Assembly: GCA_945861585.1 (NCBI GenBank)
Contig: CAMAVC010000008.1
Location: 1 to 61,940, forward strand
Source: Planctomicrobium piriforme
Lineage (GTDB): Bacteria > Planctomycetota > Planctomycetia > Pirellulales > UBA1268
Length of the DNA: 61,940 nucleotides
Reading direction: 5' to 3'
Made by a program: the position numbers and the translations under genes. The notes under the pieces are model-generated. The model saw only the letters and a list, made by a program, of their open reading frames with translations, had not been told where the DNA came from and made no database searches. This document shows positions 36,063 through 45,057 of this stretch, one piece after another (position 1 is the first letter of the stretch; each line of letters opens with the position of its first letter).

Positions 36063-37010
36063 CTAGACAAGCCGCATCGTCTCGTCGAATGACCGCAGGC
36101 CCGCAGTCGCACCCACGCCCGTCACGCAGCAGGCCGCGGTGGCGGCCCCGAGCCGGCCTGCCTGATCGAGCGGCATCCCGCGCAGAATGCCGGTGATGAG
36201 CCCGGCGAGCAGCGAGTCGCCGGCACCGGTCGTATCGGCCACGGGGCCGGGCGCCGGGATGCACGGGATCTCCAGAAACTCGCCTGCCCGCGGGCTTAAC
36301 AGTGTGCCCCGCGACCCCAGCTTCACGCCCACGATGCCCCCTGCCCCGTGCGTGCGGTAGCAGTCGATGATCGCTCGCGGGTCGGCGAGGCCCGTCTGGT
36401 GCACAGCCTCGTCGAGGCTTGGCACGTAGAGATCCACGTGCGGCAAACCCGGAGCGATCGCGGCGAGCGCGCCGCCGCTGCCGCCCGTCTCGAGGGCCAC
36501 CTGGCAGCCAAGGCCCCGCAGGAAGGCCACCGCCTCACCGATCGTCGGTTCCAGAGCAGGCAGCAGTCCGAAGTAGCCGACAAGCGCGAACCGAGCCTGG
36601 GCGAAGTGCGCTTCCTGGCGACGGAGATACGCCGCATCGAGCGCTCCGCAGACCCCCACATGATGGGCAAAGCTGCGTTCGCCACCCGGATCGATGAGCA
36701 CCGCCGTGGAACTCGTGGCGAGCGTCGGGTGTGCCTCGACCGCCTGGGTGGCGACGCCCTCGGCGTCGAGGTGGCGCCGGACGACGCCGCCCCAGACGTC
36801 GTCACCGACGATTGCCGCGGCCGCGACCCGCATGCCGAGCCGGCGCATCGCGATCCCGGAGTTGCAGACGATCCCGCCGGTCGTGACGTCGATCGGATCG
36901 ACGTGGAACAGCCGCCCGCCCCCGATCGGCGCGGAGAGGGCCACCGGCTTGACGAGAATGTCGGCAGTGCAGGTGCCGCAGACGATGCAGTCGACTGGCA
37001 GGTGAGGCAT
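36063..37010 (-). CDS. PfkB-family carbohydrate kinase
   Basis: 315 residues. Ribokinase-like sugar kinase. Sugar-binding N-terminal part: VDCIVCGTCTADILVKPV, VTTGGIVCNSGIAMRRLG. The ATP/anion-hole motif DTTGAGDSLLAGLITG has catalytic D265. A paralogue, cut off before this motif, lies at 55998-56570 and is about 83% identical over some 184 shared residues. It is downstream of the esterase and sulfatases on the same strand, so it may phosphorylate a sugar released by them (inference). Confidence 0.88.
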   Translation of the reverse strand: MPHLPVDCIVCGTCTADILVKPVALSAPIGGGRLFHVDPIDVTTGGIVCNSGIAMRRLGMRVAAAAIVGDDVWGGVVRRHLDAEGVATQAVEAHPTLATSSTAVLIDPGGERSFAHHVGVCGALDAAYLRRQEAHFAQARFALVGYFGLLPALEPTIGEAVAFLRGLGCQVALETGGSGGALAAIAPGLPHVDLYVPSLDEAVHQTGLADPRAIIDCYRTHGAGGIVGVKLGSRGTLLSPRAGEFLEIPCIPAPGPVADTTGAGDSLLAGLITGILRGMPLDQAGRLGAATAACCVTGVGATAGLRSFDETMRLV

Positions 37011-37158
37011 GACGTTGTGTCGGGGTGGGCTTGGATGATCTCTGAATCACCAGTATCCAGCGCGGTGGCAGCGGGCGGAAATGGGCCCCGCGCGGCGAAA
37101 TTTGTACGTTTTTTCCACTCGGCTGGTGATAGGCCGCCACAACGTCTGCGGAGCCGTC

Positions 37159-38706
37159 TCAGCGAGCCGTGCCGGGCGCGTCACCGATCGGCCACGTGTC
37201 GGTGCGGAAGGGCGAGGCCGGCAGGGCGGCAGCATTCACGAGATCGCACTTCGGGTTCGCGGCCCAGCCATACCGCACGGCCATCGGCTGCGATACGTCG
37301 GATGCCGACACCACCACGCTCATGCCGTCGATCCGCGCCGTGGCCGGCTTCCACTGGCGGTCGGGCCCGGCAATCACGAAGCCGTCGATCTCGCCACCAT
37401 CGCGATCGCGGAGGCCCTCCGCCTCGGTGAACCGACAGACGATTTCCGTGCCACGCACCTCGTTGCCGGCCGGAAGCGGCCCGCTGCGGGCCGACACGGG
37501 CTTGCCGTAGACGTCGGCAAGGGCCCAGGCCGCCAAGCGCCGGCCCACGTCCTGCTTGTTCTTGGGATGAATGTCCGTGGGTTCGCCGATGTCAACGGTG
37601 ATCGCCATGCCGGTCTTGGGGAGGCGGAGGGACTCGAGCATCGCTTCGCGCACGAGCATCCAGCCATCGCTTCCCGGGGCATAGTTCGGCAACTGCACCC
37701 ACGCAAACGGAAATTCATCGCCCCACCGCCCGCGCCAGTCGGTGACAAGGAGCGGCAATTGGTGACGGTAGAACATGGCACTTGCGCCACGTGCGTTTCC
37801 CTCGCCCTGATACCAGACGGCGCCACGGATCGCGTAGGGAATCAGCGGCGCGATCTTGCCGTTGAAGAGCCGGCCGATCGAGTTGCGGTCGTGCTGCTCC
37901 ACCGTGTCGGTCGGACGGCGCGGAGCGGGCTTGCCGGCCTCCCGCGCCTTCCGCCCCTTTTCGGGCCAGGCCGCAAGGGCCTTTTCATACTTCGCCCGGG
38001 CGGCCTCGCGATCGAACGCGGCAGCGTCGCGATCGAGCCCGGCGACATAGGGGGCAAGCGCAGCCGTGTTTCGCTGGACCGACTCGTCGGTCCACGACTG
38101 GATCGGCGTGCCTCCCCACGATGAGTTGACGAGCCCGACGGGCACGCCGAGCGCGCGATGGAGTTCGCGGCCGAAGAAAAACAGCGTGGCTGAGAAGTCA
38201 CCGACCGTCGCTGGTGAGCAGACGTGCCACCCCCCCGCGCCTCGTGACTGCGGCTCTGCCGCGGCATTCGATGTTTCGATGAACATCCGCACGAAGGGCA
38301 GGTTGGCAGCGGCTCTTTCCTGCGCGAAGCTGGCCGAACTCTTCACCATCATCTTCATGTTCGATTGGCCTGATCCTAGCCACACCTCACCGACGAGCAC
38401 GTCGGCCACGGTGAGGGGGCCGCCGCTGCGGGCAGACTTCACGGTGAGCGTCGCGGGGGTCGCATCCGTGGCGAGTGGGTCGAGCCGCACCATCCATGTT
38501 CCATCGGGATTGGCCTGCGTTGTCTTGCGCTGCCCGGCAAATTCAACGGTCACGTCATCGCCGGCATCCGCCCAGCCCCACACCGGCACGGGCTTGTCTC
38601 GCTGGAGCACCATGTGGTCGCGAAACGGCGTGCCGAGTTCGAGCGTGGCCCCCGCGAGGGGCGTCGCAGTCATCGCGAGGACGATGGTGAGAAAGCGAGT
38701 CATCAT
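37159..38706 (-). CDS. sialate O-acetylesterase-type protein
   Basis: 515 residues with an N-terminal signal peptide (ending near LAGA). SGNH-like esterase: GEVWLGSGQSNMKMMV carries nucleophile S115, followed by GLVNSSWGGTPIQSWTDE, AVWYQGEGNARG, and the catalytic Asp/His region IHPKNKQDVGRRLA. These proteins remove acetyl groups from sialic acid or other sugars. Its start overlaps the upstream sulfatase stop by 4 nt (ATGA). The context favours removal of acetyl and sulfate groups from a polysaccharide. Confidence 0.9.
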   Translation of the reverse strand: MMTRFLTIVLAMTATPLAGATLELGTPFRDHMVLQRDKPVPVWGWADAGDDVTVEFAGQRKTTQANPDGTWMVRLDPLATDATPATLTVKSARSGGPLTVADVLVGEVWLGSGQSNMKMMVKSSASFAQERAAANLPFVRMFIETSNAAAEPQSRGAGGWHVCSPATVGDFSATLFFFGRELHRALGVPVGLVNSSWGGTPIQSWTDESVQRNTAALAPYVAGLDRDAAAFDREAARAKYEKALAAWPEKGRKAREAGKPAPRRPTDTVEQHDRNSIGRLFNGKIAPLIPYAIRGAVWYQGEGNARGASAMFYRHQLPLLVTDWRGRWGDEFPFAWVQLPNYAPGSDGWMLVREAMLESLRLPKTGMAITVDIGEPTDIHPKNKQDVGRRLAAWALADVYGKPVSARSGPLPAGNEVRGTEIVCRFTEAEGLRDRDGGEIDGFVIAGPDRQWKPATARIDGMSVVVSASDVSQPMAVRYGWAANPKCDLVNAAALPASPFRTDTWPIGDAPGTAR

Positions 38707-40082
38707 GTGCGCTCCAGCTTACGATTCTGCTTGCGATTCTGCTTGCGGACCTTTTGTTGTTCCAGACCGTTCCAGCGATTGTCGATCCAGCGGGGCGGTT
38801 CGTTGGCGCTGTTCCAGGAATCCCAGAGGGCCTGAAGTTCCCCGAGCCTCGCGGGCTCGCTCAGGGCGAGGTCGCGCTTTTCACCGGGATCATCGGCGAG
38901 ATTGAAGAGGGCCGGCTGCATGTCGGCGGCAGCCTTCACGAGCTTCCAATCCCCCTGCCGCACGGCGTATTGCACGCCGAACCGCCAGAAGAGCGGCCGC
39001 GCGGGGAGTGCATCGACCTTGCCCGTGAGCAGCGGCAGGAGATCGACGCCGTCGAGGTTCCAGTCGGGATCGACGGCAGCGCCCGCCGCGGCGAGCGCCG
39101 TGGGGAGCCAGTCGATCTGGAGCGCCGGATCAGCGAGCGTTCGGCCGCCGGGAATCTTGCCCTTCCATTGCACGAGGATTGGCGACCGCACCCCCCCCTC
39201 CCAGAGCGTCCATTTCGTACCGCGAAACACGCCATTGTCGGTCGCACCGTCCGTCCCACCGTTGTCGCTGGCAAAGAACACGAGCGTGTTCTCCTCGAGG
39301 CCGTGGTCGCGGAGCGATTTCAGGATCCCGCCGATCACGTCGTCGAGGCAGGCGAGCATGGCCAGATACGCCCGCCGCCCCGGCGGCGACACGCTCGCCA
39401 CACGGCGCTCGTAGGCCTTGGGCGCCACATATGGCCCATGCACGGCCGTGAACGCGCAGTACAGCATCCACGGCTTCTCCTTGTGGCGGCCGATGAACGC
39501 CTCCGCCTCCTTGCCGAATGCCAGCGTGTGGTCGGCAGGCTGCTCAACCTCCGTGGCGTTGCGGTACATCGGCACGGGCTTGCCGCCCTTCTTCGCACTG
39601 ATGCCGTGGGGCAGTAGGCCGTAAAACTCGTCGAAGCCGCGGGCGTTGGGCAAATACTCCGGTGTCTCGGAGCCGAGATGCCACTTTCCGACGATGCCCG
39701 TCGCGTAGCCGAGGTCCCTGAAGCGATCAGCGAACGTGCGCTCGGCGAGGTCGAGCCCCCTGGTTTGCTCGCCTGGTTTGCTCGCGCCCTCGGCGTTGGC
39801 GTCGAAGCCGAACCGCTGCTGGTAGCGGCCGGTCATCAGCCCCGCGCGGCTGGGGCTACAGACGCAGCCCGACACGTAGCTCGTCGTGAACCGCACGCCA
39901 TTCGTGGCGAGCGAGTCGATATTGGGCGTCGGGACGTCGCGATTGCCGGTGACGCCGAGATCGGCGTAGCCGAGGTCGTCGGCATAGAGGATGAGGACGT
40001 TGGGGCGGTCGGCCGCCGCAGCGGTCGAGACCGTCGCGAGGGCAAGAGCGAGCGTGAGGAGTGTGACACAGAGGCGATGCAT
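38703..40082 (-). CDS. type I sulfatase (formylglycine-type)
   Basis: 459 residues, signal peptide about 1-24. The metal motif RPNVLILYADDLGYADLG is followed by the modification site CSPSRAGLMTGRY, where C75 is oxidised to formylglycine in active enzymes. Further motifs: GKWHLGSETPEYLPNARGFDEFYG, FFASDNGGTDGATDNG and GGVRSPILVQWKG. Arylsulfatase A-like. Exported, so it probably acts outside the cytoplasm on a sulfated polymer. No maturase (anSME) is in the window. Confidence 0.92.
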   Translation of the reverse strand: MHRLCVTLLTLALALATVSTAAAADRPNVLILYADDLGYADLGVTGNRDVPTPNIDSLATNGVRFTTSYVSGCVCSPSRAGLMTGRYQQRFGFDANAEGASKPGEQTRGLDLAERTFADRFRDLGYATGIVGKWHLGSETPEYLPNARGFDEFYGLLPHGISAKKGGKPVPMYRNATEVEQPADHTLAFGKEAEAFIGRHKEKPWMLYCAFTAVHGPYVAPKAYERRVASVSPPGRRAYLAMLACLDDVIGGILKSLRDHGLEENTLVFFASDNGGTDGATDNGVFRGTKWTLWEGGVRSPILVQWKGKIPGGRTLADPALQIDWLPTALAAAGAAVDPDWNLDGVDLLPLLTGKVDALPARPLFWRFGVQYAVRQGDWKLVKAAADMQPALFNLADDPGEKRDLALSEPARLGELQALWDSWNSANEPPRWIDNRWNGLEQQKVRKQNRKQNRKLERT

Positions 40083-40100
40083 GACGGGCTCCTGAGACTC

Positions 40101-41009
40101 CTAGGGCTGGTCGTCGGTGAGGATGAAGAGGATGTTCGGCCGCCGCCGACCGTTTTCGGCGTTGGTGACGCGAGGATTTTTTGCCGGGGCCTTGGGCTTG
40201 GGCTCGATCACGCCGCGGAGGTGCTCATACTCCGGGTTCACGCTCGTGTCGCCCCACTCGTAGAGCACCTGGATCAGCCCCGTGGTGGTGACGATCGCCC
40301 GGATCTTTTCGATCGTGTAGTCGCAGCGGTCGCGGGCGGCGACGACGAATTCCCGGGGCTTGGCTTCAGCCGCAAAGAGGTCGCGGCCCTCGAAGTGCTT
40401 CTGTGCCGGCAGGCCGAGGATGCCGAGCGTGGTGGGGGCGATGTCAATCGACGAAGCGAGGTCGTCCCGCACGGCCCCTTGCGGGATGCCCGGGCCGCCG
40501 ACGGTGAGTTCGGGGCCCCAGCCCTGGCCGGCCGGGCAATAGTCGTAGAAGTCATCATGGGAGAAGACGAAGTTGAAGTCGTCCTTGCCGCGGCCCTCGT
40601 TAAACGTCCACACGCCGTGCTGCCGGCACCACTGCGGCAGCGGCACGACGCCCTCCGGCAGATGGATCATGCCGATGCCGTCGTGCTTCGTGCCCTGCGC
40701 ATTGTTCCGCGAGCTGCGGTGGTGGTGGACGCCGTGCGTGGTCTGCATCGCCCCGAGCATGACGGCCGAGCGGGTGGCGGAGCAGACGCCGGCCGACGTG
40801 TAGAACCGCGTGAACCGAGTACCTCGGGACGCCAGCCGGTCGATGTTGGGCGTCTCGATGAGGCGCTCGCCGCAGCAGGAAAACCAGCCGCTCACGTCCT
40901 CGAGATAAATCCAGAGCACGTTGGGCCGGGGCTCGGTGGCAGCCGCTGGCAAACAGGCGACCGCGTTCAGCACTCCGGCGGCGGCAAGCGAGATCCAGGC
41001 TCCGCGCAT
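40101..41009 (-). CDS. mosaic/internally deleted sulfatase remnant
   Basis: 302 residues from ATG MRGAWISLAA, far shorter than the usual 450-550. The N-terminal part is a normal sulfatase (signal peptide, RPNVLWIYLEDVSGW, modification site CSATRS with C76). After FSHDDFYDY (about 157) the chain jumps to VGGPGIPQGAVRDDLASSIDIAPTTLGILGLP (about 170-200), losing the second metal site. The last 15 residues, RRRPNILFILTDDQP, are the N-terminal motif of a different sulfatase. Probably a non-functional recombination product, though the frame is intact. Confidence 0.8.
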   Translation of the reverse strand: MRGAWISLAAAGVLNAVACLPAAATEPRPNVLWIYLEDVSGWFSCCGERLIETPNIDRLASRGTRFTRFYTSAGVCSATRSAVMLGAMQTTHGVHHHRSSRNNAQGTKHDGIGMIHLPEGVVPLPQWCRQHGVWTFNEGRGKDDFNFVFSHDDFYDYCPAGQGWGPELTVGGPGIPQGAVRDDLASSIDIAPTTLGILGLPAQKHFEGRDLFAAEAKPREFVVAARDRCDYTIEKIRAIVTTTGLIQVLYEWGDTSVNPEYEHLRGVIEPKPKAPAKNPRVTNAENGRRRPNILFILTDDQP

Positions 41010-41073
41010 CGACGCTCGACTCCTGTCTGATGATTCACGCATCGCAGTAGCGTCGTCGTATCTGTCGCAAGGT

Positions 41074-41496
41074 TTATTCCATGCGGAGAGCCACGGTCAC
41101 GCTGGGCCCGGCCACATCGCAGGAGAATCCGCTCGTCGACGGGTTGTGGTAACGCTTCGGGATATTGTCCACCTCGATCACCCGCAGTGTCGGAGCAGAT
41201 TTTCCACCGTATTCCTCCATCACCATGGGCGGGCCGACGGCAATCTGATAACGGCCGTAAGGCAAGGCGTCGACGGCAAACGAGCCGTCGGGATTGATGT
41301 CGCGCTGGTTGCCATAGCCCACCTCTGCGGAATAGAGCATCACGATGCCGTTTGTGACCGGCGCTCCGCGAAAGTGCACCGTTCCGTGCACCGTTCCGAA
41401 CGGCTTTGACTGCCCGCAGCCCAGCCCCAGGATACCCAGGCCGAGCAGTCCGGCGACCATGAGGCCGCGTGTGCTCCGTTTACTACGGCGTGGCAT
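41074..41496 (-). CDS. lipoprotein with transthyretin/carboxypeptidase-regulatory-like domain
   Basis: About 140 residues. Lipobox LGLGC with C27, so a periplasmic or outer-membrane lipoprotein. The body is VHGTVHFRGAPVTNGIVMLYSAE and INPDGSFAVDALPYGRYQIAVGPP, a small beta-sandwich typical of planctomycete lipoproteins paired with DUF1559 genes. Several in-frame ATGs (41496 to 41514) make the start uncertain; all overlap the DUF1559 gene end, which indicates coupling. Biochemical role unknown. Confidence 0.75.
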   Translation of the reverse strand: MPRRSKRSTRGLMVAGLLGLGILGLGCGQSKPFGTVHGTVHFRGAPVTNGIVMLYSAEVGYGNQRDINPDGSFAVDALPYGRYQIAVGPPMVMEEYGGKSAPTLRVIEVDNIPKRYHNPSTSGFSCDVAGPSVTVALRME

Positions 41497-42547
41497 TCGT
41501 GGCATTTCCATCATTGCCGTTGGCCAGATCAAAGAGCGTCTGCAGGGCGAGGTTTTCGTTGAGAAACACGACCGCGCCGTCGGCGAACGAGACCATCGCA
41601 CCGCCTGGGTGGGACGATTGGATCGGGGTGTTGCAATTGGCTGCAACGCCATTCGTGCCGGGGCTACCGCTCGATGCATTGATCAGCCCCTTCATGTTGA
41701 TCACGAACCCGACCGTCGTCATCCCGAAGCAACGGGTGTCGCCGGATACTTTCGTGCCCGCACTCGCCACGTCCACGGTGTAACTCCCACTGCCGGTCAC
41801 AACGGCATTGAAGTTCTTCCCCATCCAGATCGCGCGGCCGGAGTGCGTCCGGATCTGATCCTGCTTGTTCACCGAAAAATCGGACTGCTCTCCCACCATG
41901 AGCGTCTTGCTCAGGCCGTCGGTGATGTCCTTCGTCCTCCTGCCGGTGTTTCGGTTGGAGCCATCGAGATTGACCGGCCCGAAGACGCCCGACCCGGCGA
42001 CGGGCCCGTCGGCATTCGTATTGTCCCGCGGCGTGCCGTCGATCGCGCCACAGATCGGCACATAGCTGCCCCGCTGCGCCGAATACGTAGTGGGAGATCC
42101 TCCCGTGCGCGTGTCGGTCAACAGGGTACTGTCGACCTGTGAAGAGGCGCACGAATAGGCCGGTACTCGGACGCCCGAGAGAGCCCGCACGTGGGCATCA
42201 GTCTGATTGAACCCCCCCGTCTTCAGCCAGAGATTCCCATCGGGGGCGACGCGGGAGAAAAGATCCACGTACTCGACGAACGGCAAGAGTCGCAGCCACA
42301 GCGACGACCCGTGCCCGAAAGTATATCCATCGCCGCGAGCCGTGGCCGCCGGAAACCGGCCTCGATTGGCGTCGGTGAAGTTGTGGATCCCGATCGCCTG
42401 CTGCTTCAGGTTGTTCGAGCAGGACATCCGTCGCCCGGCCTCGCGCACCGCCTGCACCGCGGGGAGCAGGAGTGCGATGAGCAGGCCGATGATGGCGATC
42501 ACCACCAGGAGCTCGACGAGAGTGAACGCATGCAGGCGACGAGGCAT
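41483..42547 (-). CDS. DUF1559 prepilin-like protein
   Basis: 354 residues from ATG MPRRLHAFTL. The N-terminus is a type IV prepilin-like signal (FTLVELLVVIAIIGLLIALLLPAVQAVREAGRRMSC), followed by CSNNLKQQAIGIHNF, DGLSKTLMVGE and the terminal SHPGGAMVSFADGAVVFL, the DUF1559 hallmarks. Abundant in planctomycetes; function unproven. The unannotated leader at 42548-42695 is shared with the sulfatase at 42722 and the PATR protein at 48421. It overlaps the lipoprotein gene downstream. Confidence 0.9.
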   Translation of the reverse strand: MPRRLHAFTLVELLVVIAIIGLLIALLLPAVQAVREAGRRMSCSNNLKQQAIGIHNFTDANRGRFPAATARGDGYTFGHGSSLWLRLLPFVEYVDLFSRVAPDGNLWLKTGGFNQTDAHVRALSGVRVPAYSCASSQVDSTLLTDTRTGGSPTTYSAQRGSYVPICGAIDGTPRDNTNADGPVAGSGVFGPVNLDGSNRNTGRRTKDITDGLSKTLMVGEQSDFSVNKQDQIRTHSGRAIWMGKNFNAVVTGSGSYTVDVASAGTKVSGDTRCFGMTTVGFVINMKGLINASSGSPGTNGVAANCNTPIQSSHPGGAMVSFADGAVVFLNENLALQTLFDLANGNDGNATNATP

Positions 42548-42695
42548 CTCCCCGGCTGCCCCCCGTGGCGCGGTCCATCGGACTGGAGGTTGAGACCACA
42601 TTCGTCGTGCGACCTTTGGGAGCCCCGCCAAGAACCGCTGGAATGCCCAAGAATACGCCCCAACCGCGGCATTCGGCTTGTCGCAGTTTATGTGA
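42548..42695 (-). promoter_or_regulatory. shared leader element, copy 1 (upstream of DUF1559 gene)
   Basis: Box A TCACATAAACTGCGACA (42679-42695, minus strand), then 52 nt, then box C GGGGCTCCCAAAGGTCGC (42609-42626), then 61 nt to the ATG. A GGGGCGTAT segment occurs between the boxes. No such arrangement is explained by the coding sequence. Confidence 0.7.
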
Positions 42696-42721
42696 AAAAG
42701 CGGGTTTCGAGCACTTCAGAG

Positions 42722-44221
42722 TCACGGTTTCTCAAAGTCGGGATTGAGCCTCGGGATGATCGCCTTGTTGTCCGCCAGATGACGCTGCAGAAGCTTGTTG
42801 AGCCGCGAGGCGATCTCGGGCCTCTCTGTGGCGAGGTTGTGGCGCTCGCCGGGGTCCTGGGCCAGGTCGTAGAGTTCGAGTTCGTCGGAGCCGTCGTCAG
42901 CCCGCGCGTAGAAGCGGATGAGCTTGAGGTCGCCCTCCCGGATGGAGGAACCCGCGTAGAAGCCGTCCATGACGGCGTTGCGCTGGGCGTTGCCGTGCGG
43001 GAAGTGGCAGAAGATCTGCGTGCGTGGAGACGATCCGCCCGTGAGCGCTGTGGTCTGGTCGAAGCCGTCGACCTTCTGGTCGGACGGGGGCGCCACGCCG
43101 CAAGCCCCAAGGATCGTCGGGTAGATGTCGGTGGACTGCATGAGGAAGTCGGCGGTCGTGCCGGGCTTCACTTTGCCCGGCCAGACGACGATGCCGGGCT
43201 CGCGCGTGCCGCCCTCGTAGAGCGAGGCCTTGCCGCTGCGGAAGGGCAGGTTGCTGGTGGCGGGAATCTCGGTGTAGCCCTCGGGGTCGGTCGCCTTGGG
43301 CGGGTAGGCGTAGCCGCCGTTGTCGGACCAGAACACGATGATGGTGTTATCAGCCTCGCCCGACTCCTCGATGTGCCGCAGGAGGCGGCCCACAGCCTCG
43401 TCCATGCTCTTCACCATGGCGGCGTAGAGCGGATTCTTCTGCGGATCGGCGGGGTCGGTCTTCTTGCGAAAGTGTTCGATGAAGTCCGCCCGCGCGTTAA
43501 AGGGTGAGTGGACGGAGAACAGCCAGAAGTTGACGAAGAACGGCCGGCCCTTGCTCGCGCAGATGAACGCGCCGGCCTCGTCGGCCATGCGGTCGTCCAC
43601 GTGGCGGCCGGCCTCGTCGGTGATCGCGGGGTCGGTGATGAATTTCCACGGCGCGAGGTAGCCTCCGCCTGGGCCCGCCGCCCTGGGCACGTGCGGCCAG
43701 TCCACGTCGAAGCCCTGGTCCTGCGGTTCGTAGGCGTCGCCGGGGGCCATGTTGTGCCCGAGGTGCCACTTTCCGAAATGGCCGGTGGCGTAGCCCGCGG
43801 CCTTGAGCGCCTCGGCGAGGGTGTGGTATTCGGGCTTCAGACGCGTGACCGAGTTTGCGACGTTGACGCGCGCGTTGCCTGACAAGAGCCGCTTCTTGAG
43901 GGTCACTTTTGGGAGGTGGCAGCCCGGCGCCGTGATGCCGGTGCGAGCGGGATTCTGCCCGGTCATGATGCTCGCACGCGTGGGCGAGCAGAGCGGGCTG
44001 GCGGCATACGCATTTGTCAGCCGCACGCCCCGCGACGCGAGACGGTCGAGGTGAGGCGTTTCGTAGTAACTGCTGCCGAAACAGCCCAGGTCTCGAGCGC
44101 CCAGATCATCGGCGAGGATCAGCACGACGTTGGGCGGCTTGGTCTCCGCTGCCCGTGAGAAAGCCGGCGGTGCGAGCAGCAGGGCGGCGAGGAGCGTGAA
44201 GCCGTGGAGCCGTCGTGGCAT
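42722..44221 (-). CDS. type I sulfatase with prepilin-like N-terminus
   Basis: 499 residues from ATG MPRRLHGFTL. The signal peptide (LLAALLLAPPAFSRA) is preceded by a run nearly identical to that of the DUF1559 protein. Sulfatase motifs: NVVLILADDLGARDLGCFGS, formylglycine site CSPTRASIMTGQNP (C78), GHFGKWHLGHNM, IIVFWSDNGGYAYPPKATDPEG and GGTREPGIVVWPGKVKPG. Exported formylglycine sulfatase of the iduronate/sulfoglucosamine-like group; substrate unknown. It has its own copy of the shared leader. Confidence 0.92.
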   Translation of the reverse strand: MPRRLHGFTLLAALLLAPPAFSRAAETKPPNVVLILADDLGARDLGCFGSSYYETPHLDRLASRGVRLTNAYAASPLCSPTRASIMTGQNPARTGITAPGCHLPKVTLKKRLLSGNARVNVANSVTRLKPEYHTLAEALKAAGYATGHFGKWHLGHNMAPGDAYEPQDQGFDVDWPHVPRAAGPGGGYLAPWKFITDPAITDEAGRHVDDRMADEAGAFICASKGRPFFVNFWLFSVHSPFNARADFIEHFRKKTDPADPQKNPLYAAMVKSMDEAVGRLLRHIEESGEADNTIIVFWSDNGGYAYPPKATDPEGYTEIPATSNLPFRSGKASLYEGGTREPGIVVWPGKVKPGTTADFLMQSTDIYPTILGACGVAPPSDQKVDGFDQTTALTGGSSPRTQIFCHFPHGNAQRNAVMDGFYAGSSIREGDLKLIRFYARADDGSDELELYDLAQDPGERHNLATERPEIASRLNKLLQRHLADNKAIIPRLNPDFEKP

Positions 44222-44368
44222 TCTCCTGGCCGACAGGCCTGGAACTGTGTCTCGGACTGAAGTCAGGAACCACATTTGTATCGCGAACTTGGAACGCCCC
44301 ACTGAAAAACTCGCCAAGGTCGATCATACGCCCCACCTCCGGCTCCGATCATGTCGCAGTTTATGTGA
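44222..44368 (-). promoter_or_regulatory. shared leader element, copy 2 (upstream of sulfatase gene)
   Basis: Box A (44352-44368, minus strand) identical to copy 1 over 17 nt. After 51 nt box C GGGGCGTTCCAAGTTCGC (44283-44300), then 61 nt to the ATG. The match to copy 1 continues through GGGGCGTAT and AATGTGGT as well as CAGTCCGA, so the leaders are homologous along most of their length. Confidence 0.7.
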
Positions 44369-44403
44369 AAACGCACGGCGCTGATGCCCGGCCGGCGCCA
44401 TCG

Positions 44404-45057
44404 CTACCGCATCCTCTTATAGCGGTCCACGGCGGCGTGGCGCGAGTTGACGTGGAGTTTCTTGTAGATGCGGCGGACGTACGTGAGCACCGTGTTCATG
44501 CTGATGTCGAGCTTCTTCGCCACCTGCTTGTACATGGCTCCGGCGGCAAGCAGCTCCAGCACCTCCCGTTCGCGCGGCCCGAGCGGCTCGGGGGGCGGCA
44601 GCGACTTGTCGGGCTCGAACGACCGCACGATCCTGCGGGCCACCACGTTCGACATCGGCGCCCCCCCTTCAAGCACGTCGTGGATTGCTGCGAGGAGTTG
44701 CTCGGTGCGGACGGGCTTGATCAGGTAGCCGTGGGCGCCGGCCGAGAGGGCGTCGAAGAGGATGTCGCCGTCCTGATAGATCGTGAGCATCACAAACTCC
44801 GTCTCGGGCAGTGCGGGGGCGAGCGTCCGCACTGCGTCCACGCCCGTGCCGTCGGGGAGGTTGACATCCACAAGCACGACGTCGGGCTGAAGTCGGGGAA
44901 TCGCATCGGTGGCCTCCTCGACCGTCCGAAACCCGCCCACGCAGAGGCAGCCTTCGTCGGTGGCGAGCATGCGGCGGAGATTTCGCAGCGTGCCATCGTC
45001 GTCCTCCACAAGGGCGATGCGGATTGTCTTTCGGTCCTTCGCGGTGTTCGTCGTCAT
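44404..45057 (-). CDS. NarL/LuxR-type response regulator
   Basis: 217 residues. Receiver domain about 12-130: acidic pair ED at 18-19 region, phosphoacceptor D64 in VVLVDVNLPDG, T in VMLTIYQDG and K in LIKPVR. LuxR-type helix-turn-helix about 150-212 (PLGPREREVLELLAAGAMYKQVAKKLDISMNTVLTYVRRIYKKLHV). It overlaps the sensor kinase stop by 4 nt (ATGA), so the two are one operon and presumably one phosphorelay. The predicted binding targets are unknown. Confidence 0.93.
   Translation of the reverse strand: MTTNTAKDRKTIRIALVEDDDGTLRNLRRMLATDEGCLCVGGFRTVEEATDAIPRLQPDVVLVDVNLPDGTGVDAVRTLAPALPETEFVMLTIYQDGDILFDALSAGAHGYLIKPVRTEQLLAAIHDVLEGGAPMSNVVARRIVRSFEPDKSLPPPEPLGPREREVLELLAAGAMYKQVAKKLDISMNTVLTYVRRIYKKLHVNSRHAAVDRYKRMR

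Noticed and set aside
37047..37235. Short minus-strand frame upstream of the PfkB gene
   Set aside because: It spans the end of the esterase gene and the kinase's upstream region; the shared AAAAAACGTA with the truncated copy is better read as a conserved upstream region.
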